8,010 nucleotides of DNA, from positions 1 to 8,010 of the forward strand of contig JANXZT010000073.1 in the NCBI GenBank assembly GCA_025355395.1. Direction: 5' to 3'. Below the pieces are notes generated by a model that was not told the origin of the DNA, ran no database searches, and was given only the letters and a program-made list of their open reading frames with translations. Both the position numbers and the translations under genes were made by a program. This stretch comes from Betaproteobacteria bacterium (GTDB taxonomy: Bacteria; Pseudomonadota; Gammaproteobacteria; Burkholderiales; Casimicrobiaceae). Positions 1-5,646 of this stretch are shown here, in pieces; position 1 is the first letter of the stretch; the number at the start of each line of letters is the position of its first letter.

Positions 1-22
1 GCGGACTTGCCGCCGGCGGACT

Positions 23-52
23 TTGACCGGCGTGCCGCGCTTCGCCTATAAT
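23..52 (+). promoter_or_regulatory. sigma-70 promoter of the tRNA gene
   Basis: A -35 box TTGACC (23-28) and a perfect -10 box TATAAT (47-52) are separated by 18 bp. Transcription would begin near 58-60, only a few bases before the mature tRNA 5' end at 64. This match and position fit a strong, constitutive stable-RNA promoter. Confidence 0.85.
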
Positions 53-63
53 TGGCTCCCTTT

Positions 64-140
64 GGCGAACTAGCTCAGCTGGTTAGAGCAGAGGAATCAT
101 AATCCTTTGGTCCGGGGTTCGAGTCCCTGGTTCGCCACCA
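64..140 (+). tRNA. tRNA with anticodon CAU (elongator Met most likely)
   Basis: A complete 77-nt cloverleaf can be folded by eye. The 7-bp acceptor stem is GGCGAAC/GTTCGCC, and the D arm is GCTCAGCTGGTTAGAGC. The anticodon stem GAGGA/TCCTT encloses the loop ATCATAA, giving anticodon CAU. The variable loop has 5 nt, the T arm contains GTTCGAG, and the 3' end ACCA is encoded. The first acceptor pair is G-C, so this is not an initiator tRNA with its typical 1:72 mismatch. CAU elongators can be tRNA-Met or the lysidine-modified tRNA-Ile2, which cannot be separated safely by eye; Met is preferred from general resemblance to betaproteobacterial tRNA-Met. Confidence 0.95.
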
Positions 141-149
141 ATTTCCTGC

Positions 150-182
150 AGCGGCTCGTCCATCGGCGAGCCGCTTTTGTTT
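150..182 (+). terminator. Rho-independent terminator of the tRNA gene
   Basis: A 9-bp GC-rich stem (150-158 pairs with 167-175, AGCGGCTCG with CGAGCCGCT) closes an 8-nt loop and runs into TTTTGTTT. It starts 10 nt after the tRNA CCA end, so it ends the tRNA transcript. The pyrophosphatase-family gene downstream would therefore need its own promoter. Confidence 0.9.
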
Positions 183-236
183 GGCCGCCGGTGAGCGAGC
201 ATTTCATTTTTACCAAAACGACGGATACCCGCGCGC

Positions 237-713
237 ATGTTTGCTTCCGATCCGCCGTACCTTGACGTGGTGATCGAGGTGCCGCGAGGCAGTTTCATCA
301 AGCGAGGGTCCACGGGGCGCGTCGATTTCATTTCGCCTTTGCCGTGCCCGTTCAATTACGGCTCGGTACCGAATTACATCGGCCTCGAGGGTGACCTGCT
401 GGACGCCTTGGTGCTGGGGCCACGATTGCGTTTCGGTACGCGCCTGCGGGTCAAGCCTTGGGGTGCAGTGAGCCTGACCGATCGCGGCATGACCGACGAC
501 AAGCTCGTGTGCAGCCATCATCCGCCGAGCTTGTCGGAGCGCCGCGATGTGCTCCGGTTTTTTCGCCTTTATGCGAAGTGCAAAGGTTTCATCAATTTCT
601 GGCGCCGGCGCCCTGGGCGCAACGCCTGCGAGGGGTGGTGCGGCGCCGGTGAGGCGCTCGCCCGCGCGCGACCGCGAGACGCGGCATGGCGTGGATCACC
701 GGTCGAGTTTTGA
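237..713 (+). CDS. Inorganic pyrophosphatase-family protein (divergent)
   Basis: The product has 158 residues and resembles family I soluble pyrophosphatases, which hydrolyse PPi to two phosphates in the cytoplasm using Mg2+ (E. coli Ppa has about 175 residues). Visible matches are IEVP (E14), K22, NYG (Y41), GDLLDALV (D53, D56), TDRGMTDDK (D82, D87, K89), FFRLY (Y112) and EGW (132-134). Two points differ from the classical enzyme. The first Asp of the DxDPxD signature is Glu51, with Leu in place of the Pro. The Tyr-Lys pair near the C-terminus reads YAK. The region before NYG is also shortened, so this is a divergent subgroup whose activity is inferred. The last 24 residues are an Arg/Ala-rich tail. 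The ATG at 237 has only a weak Shine-Dalgarno sequence. The gene follows the tRNA terminator and has no operon partner. Confidence 0.85.
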   Translation: MFASDPPYLDVVIEVPRGSFIKRGSTGRVDFISPLPCPFNYGSVPNYIGLEGDLLDALVLGPRLRFGTRLRVKPWGAVSLTDRGMTDDKLVCSHHPPSLSERRDVLRFFRLYAKCKGFINFWRRRPGRNACEGWCGAGEALARARPRDAAWRGSPVEF

Positions 714-1103
714 TCAACGTTGCGCCCGGTCAGGATGGTTTGGCGAGAAACATCCATGCCACTGCGGCACAATAGTGAAGATCACGATCGCGACAATTGG
801 CCGATGTGTGGAAGATCGCCGGCAAGACGGGCGTGGTCGCCACCGGTTCGATTGTCTGTGCGGCGAGCGCGGTGGCTGCTGTCAACGTAATGAGGATCAA
901 CACCGGGCATCGCAACCGCCGGATTGACGTGACACTGGCAGGGTCGGCGGTCGGCGCATGCCGACCGAGCAAAGGCGCACGCGGTTCCGGGCGGAACGCT
1001 GGATCGGGAACTTCCTCGAACGTGGGCTTGGGCGATCTGGCGCGGAACGGAAGTGTTGAACAGCGCCGCGGGCAGTGGTGCGCGTAGCCTGGTCAGCACC
1101 GCG
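714..1103. other. Spacer without a supported gene
   Basis: This 390-bp stretch separates convergent genes, the pyrophosphatase on + and a 49-aa membrane protein on -. Open frames exist on both strands, including a TTG-started + frame from 797 with a hydrophobic N-terminal part. None has a ribosome binding site or a recognisable family. The one clear structure is the GC-rich hairpin at 948-967. Confidence 0.6.
948..967. repeat. Perfect 8-bp GC-rich hairpin in convergent spacer
   Basis: CGGTCGGC (948-955) and GCCGACCG (960-967) are perfect complements around the tetraloop GCAT. It lies between two convergent genes, so it could help end either transcript. No T-tract follows on either strand, so it is not called as an intrinsic terminator. 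Confidence 0.4.
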
Positions 1104-1253
1104 TCACACGCTCCATCGGGCACTCGTGCCCTCGACGCCTTCCGCCGGATTGCCACCGTCGCTCGCCGCCACAGTCATCAGGGCGACCAGCAATGCGCCC
1201 GCGTAGCCTCCCACCAAAAAGGCTCCCAAGACCCACCAGGCAGACACATCCAT
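1104..1253 (-). CDS. Small single-pass membrane protein, 49 aa
   Basis: The product has 49 residues. A hydrophobic helix spans about residues 5-29 (WWVLGAFLVGGYAGALLVAL core). A short polar tail of about 20 residues rich in Gly, Ser and Glu follows. The ATG at 1253 is chosen because GAGGA (1261-1265 on the + strand numbering) lies 7 nt upstream. The same frame stays open further upstream to 1403, but that part has no comparable start signal. The topology is like the short DUF3789-type membrane proteins of proteobacteria; that resemblance is from memory and no function is known. It stands alone, with about 400 bp on either side. Confidence 0.6.
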   Translation of the reverse strand: MDVSAWWVLGAFLVGGYAGALLVALMTVAASDGGNPAEGVEGTSARWSV

Positions 1254-1260
1254 CGCTGCG

Positions 1261-1265
1261 TCCTC
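1261..1265 (-). promoter_or_regulatory. Ribosome binding site of the 49-aa gene
   Basis: GAGGA on the minus strand, 7 nt before the ATG at 1253. It decides the start in favour of 1253 over upstream in-frame starts as far as 1403. Confidence 0.6.
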
Positions 1266-1611
1266 GTCGGCATGACACATAAGAAAACATATCGCCAATG
1301 TTCCAGAGGCCGGCGCAATCGATCCCACCGCGACGCTGGATGTCCCCGCCCATTCCACCGCGTCCCGCGGAAAATCCCGGCATGAGCCAAACTCGCCCGC
1401 CACCGGAATACCGATACGGCGGGCAATTCACTTGGGACAGCAGATTCCGACGGCGGGGTGGGCGAAGCAATTACCCGTGTCGCAAAAGCCGTGCCACCGA
1501 TGATATTTAATTTATTAACAGATACTTACCGCAGCCTGGTGCCGCGCACTGTCCGCCATTTGTAAAGATGCCCGACTGCGTTGTGCGCAACAACCGGGAC
1601 TGAACAGGCAT

Positions 1612-1628
1612 GCGCTCCAGGGGAGCGC
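1612..1628 (-). terminator. Possible terminator of the 80-aa gene
   Basis: A perfect 7-bp stem GCGCTCC/GGAGCGC with a 3-nt loop begins about 30 nt beyond the TAA of the minus-strand 80-aa gene. Read on the minus strand, the stem is followed only by a weakly T-rich stretch (ATGCCTGTTC), so the call is tentative. Confidence 0.4.
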
Positions 1629-1657
1629 CGCCCCGAATAAAGCCGGCGCGCGTTGGC

Positions 1658-1900
1658 TTATAGGGTCTGTCGACCCGGTTTGCGCTTGCCTTCGAGCAAC
1701 GCCGGATTCTCCTCCTTGGCGTGGCTTTTCCCGATTTCCTCGGCGTCGCGCATTTCGTCCGCTTCCCCCGCGTCACGCGGTGCGGCGTTCTCCGCCGCCT
1801 CTTCGACCTGTCCTGATCCGATGAAACACTTGGTGCGCTCGTTATAGTCGCGCGTCGCTTCGTAGTTCCCCTCTCCGTACTGCTTGGGATCCTTGCTCAT
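1658..1900 (-). CDS. Highly charged hypothetical protein, 80 aa
   Basis: The product has 80 residues, is soluble and very rich in Glu, Lys, Arg, Asp and Ala, with no membrane segment and a single Cys at residue 25. It begins MSKDPKQYGEGNYEATRDY. That pattern matches short conserved hypothetical proteins I recall from Burkholderiales, often seen near stress genes; the function is unknown. The middle (about 31-65) reads as an amphipathic, acidic helical stretch. The ATG at 1900 is chosen because AGGAG (1908-1912) sits 7 nt upstream. The frame is open to 1996 but the extension lacks such a signal. Two small hairpins lie in its leader. Confidence 0.75.
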   Translation of the reverse strand: MSKDPKQYGEGNYEATRDYNERTKCFIGSGQVEEAAENAAPRDAGEADEMRDAEEIGKSHAKEENPALLEGKRKPGRQTL

Positions 1901-1921
1901 TTGCCGTCTCCTGTCAGTGAT

Positions 1922-1960
1922 GCCGCAATGCGGCGAGACGTGGCTGGCGTTCGGGCCAGC
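1922..1960. repeat. Two hairpins in the leader of the 80-aa gene
   Basis: GCCGC/GCGGC with an AAT loop (1922-1934) and GCTGGC/GCCAGC with a 6-nt loop (1943-1960) lie 22 to 60 nt upstream of the ATG at 1900. In the minus-strand transcript they would fold one after the other before the ribosome binding site. A regulatory role is conceivable but not shown. Confidence 0.3.
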
Positions 1961-2026
1961 GGTATGATCGGAACAGCTGATGGGGTCGTCAGACATGCGC
2001 TTGCGGTGCGCGAAAAATCTATCCCG

Positions 2027-2043
2027 TGTGCAAATTCTGCACA
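2027..2043. promoter_or_regulatory. Operator-like inverted repeat TGTGCA-N5-TGCACA
   Basis: Six-base perfect arms (2027-2032 and 2038-2043) flank the AT-rich spacer AATTC. The geometry fits a dimeric helix-turn-helix repressor or activator site. It lies between the 80-aa gene (start 1900) and the end of the 65-aa gene (2067), so it could control the 80-aa gene. I do not recognise it as the site of a particular regulator. Confidence 0.3.
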
Positions 2044-2066
2044 GTCCGCGTCGCTGATATTTCCCT

Positions 2067-2264
2067 TCAACCCGCCGCGACGCCTTCCGTGCCTGTGGTT
2101 GCCGGCGACATTACGTTACCGCCTTCACCTTCCCACCGTGTCGTTTCGTGCGTCGTGCGCATGCCGTGGCGCCGCTGCCGCTCGTCTTCGATCGCGGCCT
2201 TGACGAAACGAGCCACCCCTACCGCCACCACGCCCACTCCCAATATCAATACGCCCTTGATCAT
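2067..2264 (-). CDS. Small membrane-anchored hypothetical protein, 65 aa
   Basis: The product has 65 residues. One N-terminal hydrophobic helix spans about 3-19 (KGVLILGVGVVAVGVARF). A basic, charged stretch follows (about 22-40, EDERQRRHGMR), then a Gly/Thr-rich tail. The ATG at 2264 is preferred because GGAGAG (2269-2274) lies 4 nt upstream. The open frame reaches back to 2504, but the upstream part shows Cys/Arg-rich, non-coding-like composition. The helix could be an uncleaved signal anchor leaving a cytoplasmic basic domain, or the reverse. No family is recognised. It is divergent from the + strand envelope operon that starts at 2716. Confidence 0.6.
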   Translation of the reverse strand: MIKGVLILGVGVVAVGVARFVKAAIEDERQRRHGMRTTHETTRWEGEGGNVMSPATTGTEGVAAG

Positions 2265-2347
2265 TGCCCTCTCCGTTGTCAGCTGCCGGGGGACCCGGCG
2301 TCGGGCTAACGCATGCACCAAACATGCCGGGATATCGCATCCAGGGA

Positions 2348-2373
2348 AAAACTGCATGCGCGCATGTATTTTT
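2348..2373. repeat. Near-palindrome with CATGCGCGCATG core
   Basis: The 12-bp core at 2355-2366 is a perfect palindrome. It extends outward through a G-T wobble, a T-A pair, one C/T mismatch and then an A4/T4 run. Lying about 85-110 bp before the 65-aa gene start, it may be an operator, or a transcript hairpin with T-tracts on both strands. Confidence 0.4.
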
Positions 2374-2462
2374 CTGCAACGGCAAACCACCGATGGCGTC
2401 CGCGCTAAGCCGACAGGCAAGTGACTTCGGCTGGCACGGCTGATGCATGGGACGCGTCGTGG

Positions 2463-2477
2463 GCAAGCGCCGCTTGC
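2463..2477. repeat. Inverted repeat GCAAGCG-C-CGCTTGC
   Basis: Perfect 7-bp arms surround one central base, in the middle of the divergent intergenic region. A protein-binding site is more likely than an RNA hairpin because there is almost no loop. No regulator is recognised. Confidence 0.3.
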
Positions 2478-2657
2478 AGTGCATCGATCGCTGAACGTCA
2501 TCAACCGGGATCACGTGCAAGCCGGGATCAAGCCAATCATCCAGCCAAGCCAAGGCAAAGTACAAGCGCTGATCATCGCGCGCGCCTCCGGACGCAACCT
2601 GAAGCCGACGCTGTCGAATGTCAGGTCGGTCCTACACCATTTGCGTCCGGTGTCTGA

Positions 2658-2686
2658 TTCAAGACATGGCACCCGGCCCGTAATAT
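2658..2686 (+). promoter_or_regulatory. Candidate promoter of the envelope operon
   Basis: TTCAAG (2658-2663) and TAATAT (2681-2686) are 17 bp apart. Transcription would start about 20 nt before the ATG at 2716. The boxes match consensus only in part, so this is a candidate chosen on spacing and position. Confidence 0.35.
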
Positions 2687-2715
2687 TCAACGACACGGTT
2701 CAGATCGGCGGGCTC

Positions 2716-2976
2716 ATGGCGAATTCACGCAATTCTCAATCACGCATTTACCACGCACCGCCCGGCTTTGCTTGGGCTGCAGCCGCAATCGCTAGTGCGT
2801 TTGCCGGCGTAGGGGCCCTTATTGTGGCCGGGGCCGGTGCCACGCCGGTAGGCCAAATAATGGCAGTCTTGGTGGGCTTCCTGCTACTCGGCGCGGGCTC
2901 GGTGCTGGCCTTGGCCATGGCGTTGCCTGACGAAGTGTGGCGCGTCAAATCGAACGAAGACTGGACCTACTGGTAA
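2716..2976 (+). CDS. Two-helix small membrane protein, 86 aa
   Basis: The product has 86 residues with a polar N-terminus. Two hydrophobic segments follow, about 18-40 (Ala/Gly/Val-rich) and 45-70 (VGQIMAVLVGFLLLGAG core). The C-terminus is charged and rich in Trp (PDEVWRVKSNEDWTYW). Both termini would be on the same side, probably cytoplasmic. The ATG at 2716 is preferred over an upstream in-frame ATG at 2443 because the extra 91 residues look non-coding in composition; the ribosome binding site is weak in both cases. It ends 25 nt before a lipoprotein gene and is probably cotranscribed with it. No family is recognised. Confidence 0.6.
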   Translation: MANSRNSQSRIYHAPPGFAWAAAAIASAFAGVGALIVAGAGATPVGQIMAVLVGFLLLGAGSVLALAMALPDEVWRVKSNEDWTYW

Positions 2977-3001
2977 TCGAATTCTTGCAAGTGGAGAGAA
3001 T

Positions 3002-3418
3002 ATGAAGCTCAAGATCAGGCCAGTGCGCGCGCTCTTTATCGCGTGCTCGGTGGTCGCTGTGTCGGCGTGCCAGCAGGAACGCAACAACGCGGGCGCCGCG
3101 GCGGGAGTGAAAGACGTCCCGGCCGCCGAAGTGTCGGCGCTAACCACCGCCCAGCCGGCCCAGGTTCCGACGGGGGACCCTTCGCTGCCACCGTACGGCA
3201 CGTCGTCGGCGGCGCCAAGCAGCGTCGATGCTACGCACACCGTACTTACGCCTGCCGAGCGCGACAAGGCCATGCCCCTCGAGGGACAGGCCAACAACTA
3301 CAGTAGCGATGCCTTCGCCAAGCGGGGGGACGAGCAGATCCCGCGTGAAACGAGCGCGTCACCTCGTGGAGACGAGGCGGTTTCCACCCCCAACTCGTAT
3401 CCAAAGGAATCCAAATGA
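3002..3418 (+). CDS. Putative lipoprotein, 138 aa
   Basis: The product has 138 residues. A basic N-terminus and hydrophobic stretch lead to the lipobox VSAC with Cys23, so signal peptidase II cleavage and lipid attachment are expected. The mature part is low in hydrophobics and rich in Ala, Ser, Pro and Thr, with no domain I can name; it looks flexible. A segment near 82-101 (TPAERDKAMPLEGQANNYSS) resembles one I recall in Burkholderiales hypothetical lipoproteins. The ATG is preceded by GGAG at good distance (GGAGAGAATATG). Its TGA overlaps the ATG of the next gene by 4 nt, which points to coupled translation with the glycine-zipper lipoprotein. Confidence 0.75.
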   Translation: MKLKIRPVRALFIACSVVAVSACQQERNNAGAAAGVKDVPAAEVSALTTAQPAQVPTGDPSLPPYGTSSAAPSSVDATHTVLTPAERDKAMPLEGQANNYSSDAFAKRGDEQIPRETSASPRGDEAVSTPNSYPKESK

Positions 3419-3870
3419 ACACCAGACAACGAATGCTGTCCGCGGCACTGCTGGGCAGCGCGATCGCGCTGGGAGGCTGCGCTTCCCCGGGCTATAACTA
3501 TTATGGCGGGCCGGCGACAACGGTGGCCCCCCGCGTCCAGTACGGTGTGGTCGAAGGCATCGATGTGTTTCGCAGCGATGGTTCGGGCCCAGTAGGCGTG
3601 GGCGCGCTGGTCGGAGGAGTGGCTGGGGGCGTAATCGGGCACCAGTTCGGAAGCGGCGGTGGCAACACCGCGGCCACGATTGCAGGCGCCTTGGGAGGCG
3701 CGCTAGTGGGCAACGAAGTGGAACGCCAGAACCGCGTCGAAGGCAGCCGCTATCGCATCACCGTGCGCAGCGATTCCGGGTCGCTGTTGCAACTCGATAA
3801 CGTGAATGACCTCAATCTGCGGGTAGGTGACCGGGTACGGATCGAAGGCAATCGCGTCTATCGCATGTGA
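3415..3870 (+). CDS. SlyB-like glycine-zipper outer-membrane lipoprotein
   Basis: The product has 151 residues. Its signal peptide ends in the lipobox LGGC (Cys22). A Tyr/Gly-rich linker follows, then a glycine-zipper two-helix domain at about 59-101 (GVGALVGGVAGGVIG ... AATIAGALGGALVGNEVE). The C-terminal part, about 110-151, is probably beta-rich (RYRITVRSD, DRVRIEGNRVYRM). This layout is that of the SlyB/Pcp/17-kDa antigen family, outer-membrane lipoproteins linked to envelope integrity and stress. The start overlaps the preceding stop as ATGA, with AAGGA just upstream. A strong stem-loop 40 nt downstream closes the operon. The family is clear, but I do not assign it as the true slyB orthologue. 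Confidence 0.88.
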   Translation: MNTRQRMLSAALLGSAIALGGCASPGYNYYGGPATTVAPRVQYGVVEGIDVFRSDGSGPVGVGALVGGVAGGVIGHQFGSGGGNTAATIAGALGGALVGNEVERQNRVEGSRYRITVRSDSGSLLQLDNVNDLNLRVGDRVRIEGNRVYRM

Positions 3871-3910
3871 CGTCACCGCGCGCGACCGGCGGCACTGGAC
3901 CGCATTGGAT

Positions 3911-3939
3911 AACAAGCGGGCGGATTCCGCCCGCTTGTT
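3911..3939 (+). terminator. Terminator stem-loop between convergent operons
   Basis: A perfect 13-bp stem AACAAGCGGGCGG/CCGCCCGCTTGTT closes the loop ATT. The outer pairs give A-rich and T-rich flanks inside the stem, so it can work on both strands. It lies 40 nt after the SlyB-like gene and 20 nt after the end of the minus-strand BrkB remnant. Confidence 0.8.
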
Positions 3940-3959
3940 CATGCGCCCTCCGGCTGTTG

Positions 3960-4350
3960 CTACTTGAGGAGTGCCGCGGCATATCCAGCACCCAGCAGGA
4001 ATACCTGCGCTGAAAAGTATATCCACAACATCAGCACGACCAGCGCCACCGCCGCGCCATAGCCTGCCGCGCCCGCTGCCCGGCCGATGTTCCAGCCGAT
4101 TGCGAATTTCGCGACCCTGGAAGGGCGCCGCCGCGAGAAATCCGCCACGCATGGCGACGCGCCAAGGCACGCGCCGATCGGGTAGCGCCCGCACCAGCAA
4201 TCCGAACAAAACGGTCGCCATCAGGAGCAGGAACGGCGCCAAACTCAGTGTGGCGTAGAACGCGATCGCAGCACCCTGCCGCATCGCGCCTTCCACGAAA
4301 GCGCGCCGGGCCGCGCTGCCAAGCGGTCGGCCGGTGGTGCGCGAGGACAT
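3960..4350 (-). pseudogene. YihY/BrkB-family membrane protein, deleted and frameshifted
   Basis: Read from 4350, the frame gives a typical BrkB N-terminus with first helix (residues 24-50, RQGAAIAFYATLSLAPFLLL core). It passes almost at once into the late part of the family, LPDRRVPWRVAMRGGFLAA (56-74). Roughly the central half of a normal protein of about 280 or more residues is missing. Near 4125 (CCAGGGTCGCGAAATTC on the minus strand) the reading frame changes by +1. The other frame then gives the family's C-terminal end: KFAIGW, YGAAVALVVLMLWIYFSAQ, and a stop at 3960. The start lies 12 nt after the AI-2E transporter stop, so it was the last gene of that block. BrkB proteins are inner-membrane proteins of poorly defined function. 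The fragment is unlikely to work. Confidence 0.8.
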
Positions 4351-4362
4351 GCCGGCAATCGT

Positions 4363-5646
4363 TCAGGAGCCCAGGAACTCCGCCCAGCCGGCCATCGCCT
4401 CGGTGTGTTGCGTCCAGACCTTGGCAATGATGAGAAGCGGTACTGCGACGATCATCCCTGGAACTCCCCAGAGCCAAGCCCAGAAGAGAAGGCCGACGAA
4501 AACGACCACGGGATTCAATTCCACCTGCCGGCCGACGATCATGGGCGTCAGCACCTGTCCTTCGATCAGGGTGATCGCCGAGAACGTAACGGGAATAATC
4601 AGGATGTCGGCCACGGTGCTGAAATGAGCGGCGGATGCTCCCGTGAGCAGGACCAGATTGACGAACGGACCGAGATATGGAATGTAATTGAGGAGGCCCA
4701 CCAACGTTCCCCACAGGACCGCATTGGGCAAATCGAAATACCAGCAAACCGTGCCCACCATGATGCCCAGGACCGAATTGATCATTGTCACCGTGAGCAG
4801 GTACCGGCTCACTTCCTCCTGCACGGTGCGGACGATCTTGAGCGCGTTGACCTTGTCGCGGATGCGGGGGATGACGCGGATCAGCTTTTGCAGGAAAAGG
4901 TCGCCGCTCGCGAGCAGGAAAAACGCAAGCAGCAGCACGGTCACCACGCCGAGTGATGCACTGAGCAGGTGATTAAACAGTACGCCGGAAGCGGCGCCGG
5001 CACCGCTTGACGTCCATTCGTTCAAGCGCGCCGTACCCCATTCCGCAAACGGCGCGCCCATGGTGGCGCGCAACACCCGCATGACCCGATGCAGAAGTCC
5101 CTGCATCGCCGGCAGGGCATCGAGCGCGCGCGCGAGCGGCTCGAGCATCGCGTCGATGGCGAGAAACAGCAAGCCGATAACACCCAGCACCACCACCAGT
5201 GCGGCCGCGACGCGAGGCAGCCGCAGCCGCTCTATCTGAATGACGATCGGTGAGAGCAACATCGAGAGCAGCGCTGCCGCCACCAGCGGGAAAAACACTT
5301 CGCGCGCCAGCGAGAGCACGCCGCCTACGGCAATAACGGCAAGCACCACCAATGCGACGCGTGCCGCTTGGCCGCGCGTCCGCCGCGGTGGGGATTGTGG
5401 CGTAGCGGGCGCCGCCACGGCGGCCGGATCAACCGGTTCCGTGGCCGCCACTGCCGTGATGGTCTCCGGCTCGACGGCCGGCTGCGTTACGGGATGAGTA
5501 GCGGTAGCCGGGGCTCCTGGGGCAGTGATGGTGCCGGCGCCCAGCGGCTCCGCGTGGCTTTCACGCGAAGCACCGATGGTGTCATCCCCGCGCCGCGCGG
5601 GCGAGCGACGAGTCAGCGGCAAGGAGGCTCGAAAGGTCGTCGGCAT
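4363..5646 (-). CDS. AI-2E family transporter
   Basis: The product has 427 residues and belongs to the AI-2E/PerM/TqsA family (DUF20) of polytopic inner-membrane proteins. Some members export the quorum signal AI-2 and others act as cation/proton antiporters, so the substrate here is open. Residues 1-92 are an unusual Ala/Pro/Thr-rich polar extension. Hydrophobic helices follow at about 96-114, 118-136, 146-168, 228-247, 285-303, 308-336, 345-362 and 376-410. Hallmark motifs are LNYIPYLGPF (319-328), EGQVLTPMIVGRQVELNP (362-379) and the final GLLFWAWLWGVPGMIVAVPLL. The ATG at 5646 overlaps the end of the ferritin-like gene by 65 nt. I kept it because GAGGAGG lies just upstream and no ATG or GTG follows in frame until the first helix. 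It is followed by the BrkB remnant. Confidence 0.92.
   Translation of the reverse strand: MPTTFRASLPLTRRSPARRGDDTIGASRESHAEPLGAGTITAPGAPATATHPVTQPAVEPETITAVAATEPVDPAAVAAPATPQSPPRRTRGQAARVALVVLAVIAVGGVLSLAREVFFPLVAAALLSMLLSPIVIQIERLRLPRVAAALVVVLGVIGLLFLAIDAMLEPLARALDALPAMQGLLHRVMRVLRATMGAPFAEWGTARLNEWTSSGAGAASGVLFNHLLSASLGVVTVLLLAFFLLASGDLFLQKLIRVIPRIRDKVNALKIVRTVQEEVSRYLLTVTMINSVLGIMVGTVCWYFDLPNAVLWGTLVGLLNYIPYLGPFVNLVLLTGASAAHFSTVADILIIPVTFSAITLIEGQVLTPMIVGRQVELNPVVVFVGLLFWAWLWGVPGMIVAVPLLIIAKVWTQHTEAMAGWAEFLGS

Larger units (their letters stand above)
1254..1657. other. Spacer without a supported gene
   Basis: About 400 bp lie between the minus-strand 49-aa and 80-aa genes. I see no recognisable product on either strand. 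The stretch contains a sharp AT-rich island at about 1500-1530 in otherwise GC-rich DNA, an inverted repeat GTTGT-N5-ACAAC at 1580-1594, and a hairpin at 1612-1628. The leader and promoter of the 49-aa gene should lie here. Confidence 0.55.
2265..2715. other. Divergent intergenic region
   Basis: This 450-bp region separates the minus-strand 65-aa gene from the + strand operon and should hold both promoters. The visible structures are the near-palindrome at 2348-2373, a 7+1+7 inverted repeat GCAAGCG-C-CGCTTGC (2463-2477), and a weak promoter at 2658-2686. A + frame is open from 2443 into the 2716 gene, but its product before 2716 resembles no known protein and has no good start. Confidence 0.5.

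Noticed and set aside
64..182. tRNA 3' end as an integration (att) site
   Set aside because: No integrase gene and no second copy of the tRNA 3' end were seen in the window.
797..1087. TTG-started + frame of 96 codons with a hydrophobic first third
   Set aside because: There is no ribosome binding site and no recognisable family, and composition after about residue 50 looks random. Kept only as a remark in the spacer entry.
782..1156. Minus-strand frame of 124 codons
   Set aside because: Arg/Ala/Pro-rich translation typical of a non-coding frame in GC-rich DNA. It also overlaps the better-supported 49-aa gene.
2443..2715. N-terminal extension of the two-helix protein to an ATG at 2443
   Set aside because: The extra 91 residues resemble nothing known, have no good ribosome binding site, and cover the likely promoter region and inverted repeats.
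3703..3959. Continuation of the BrkB N-terminal frame to 3703
   Set aside because: After the frameshift it reads antisense to the SlyB-like gene and through the terminator, with no family resemblance.
4405..4956. Long + frame of 183 codons, rich in Asp, Arg and Gln
   Set aside because: It lies wholly opposite the AI-2E transporter; its composition is the mirror of hydrophobic codons.
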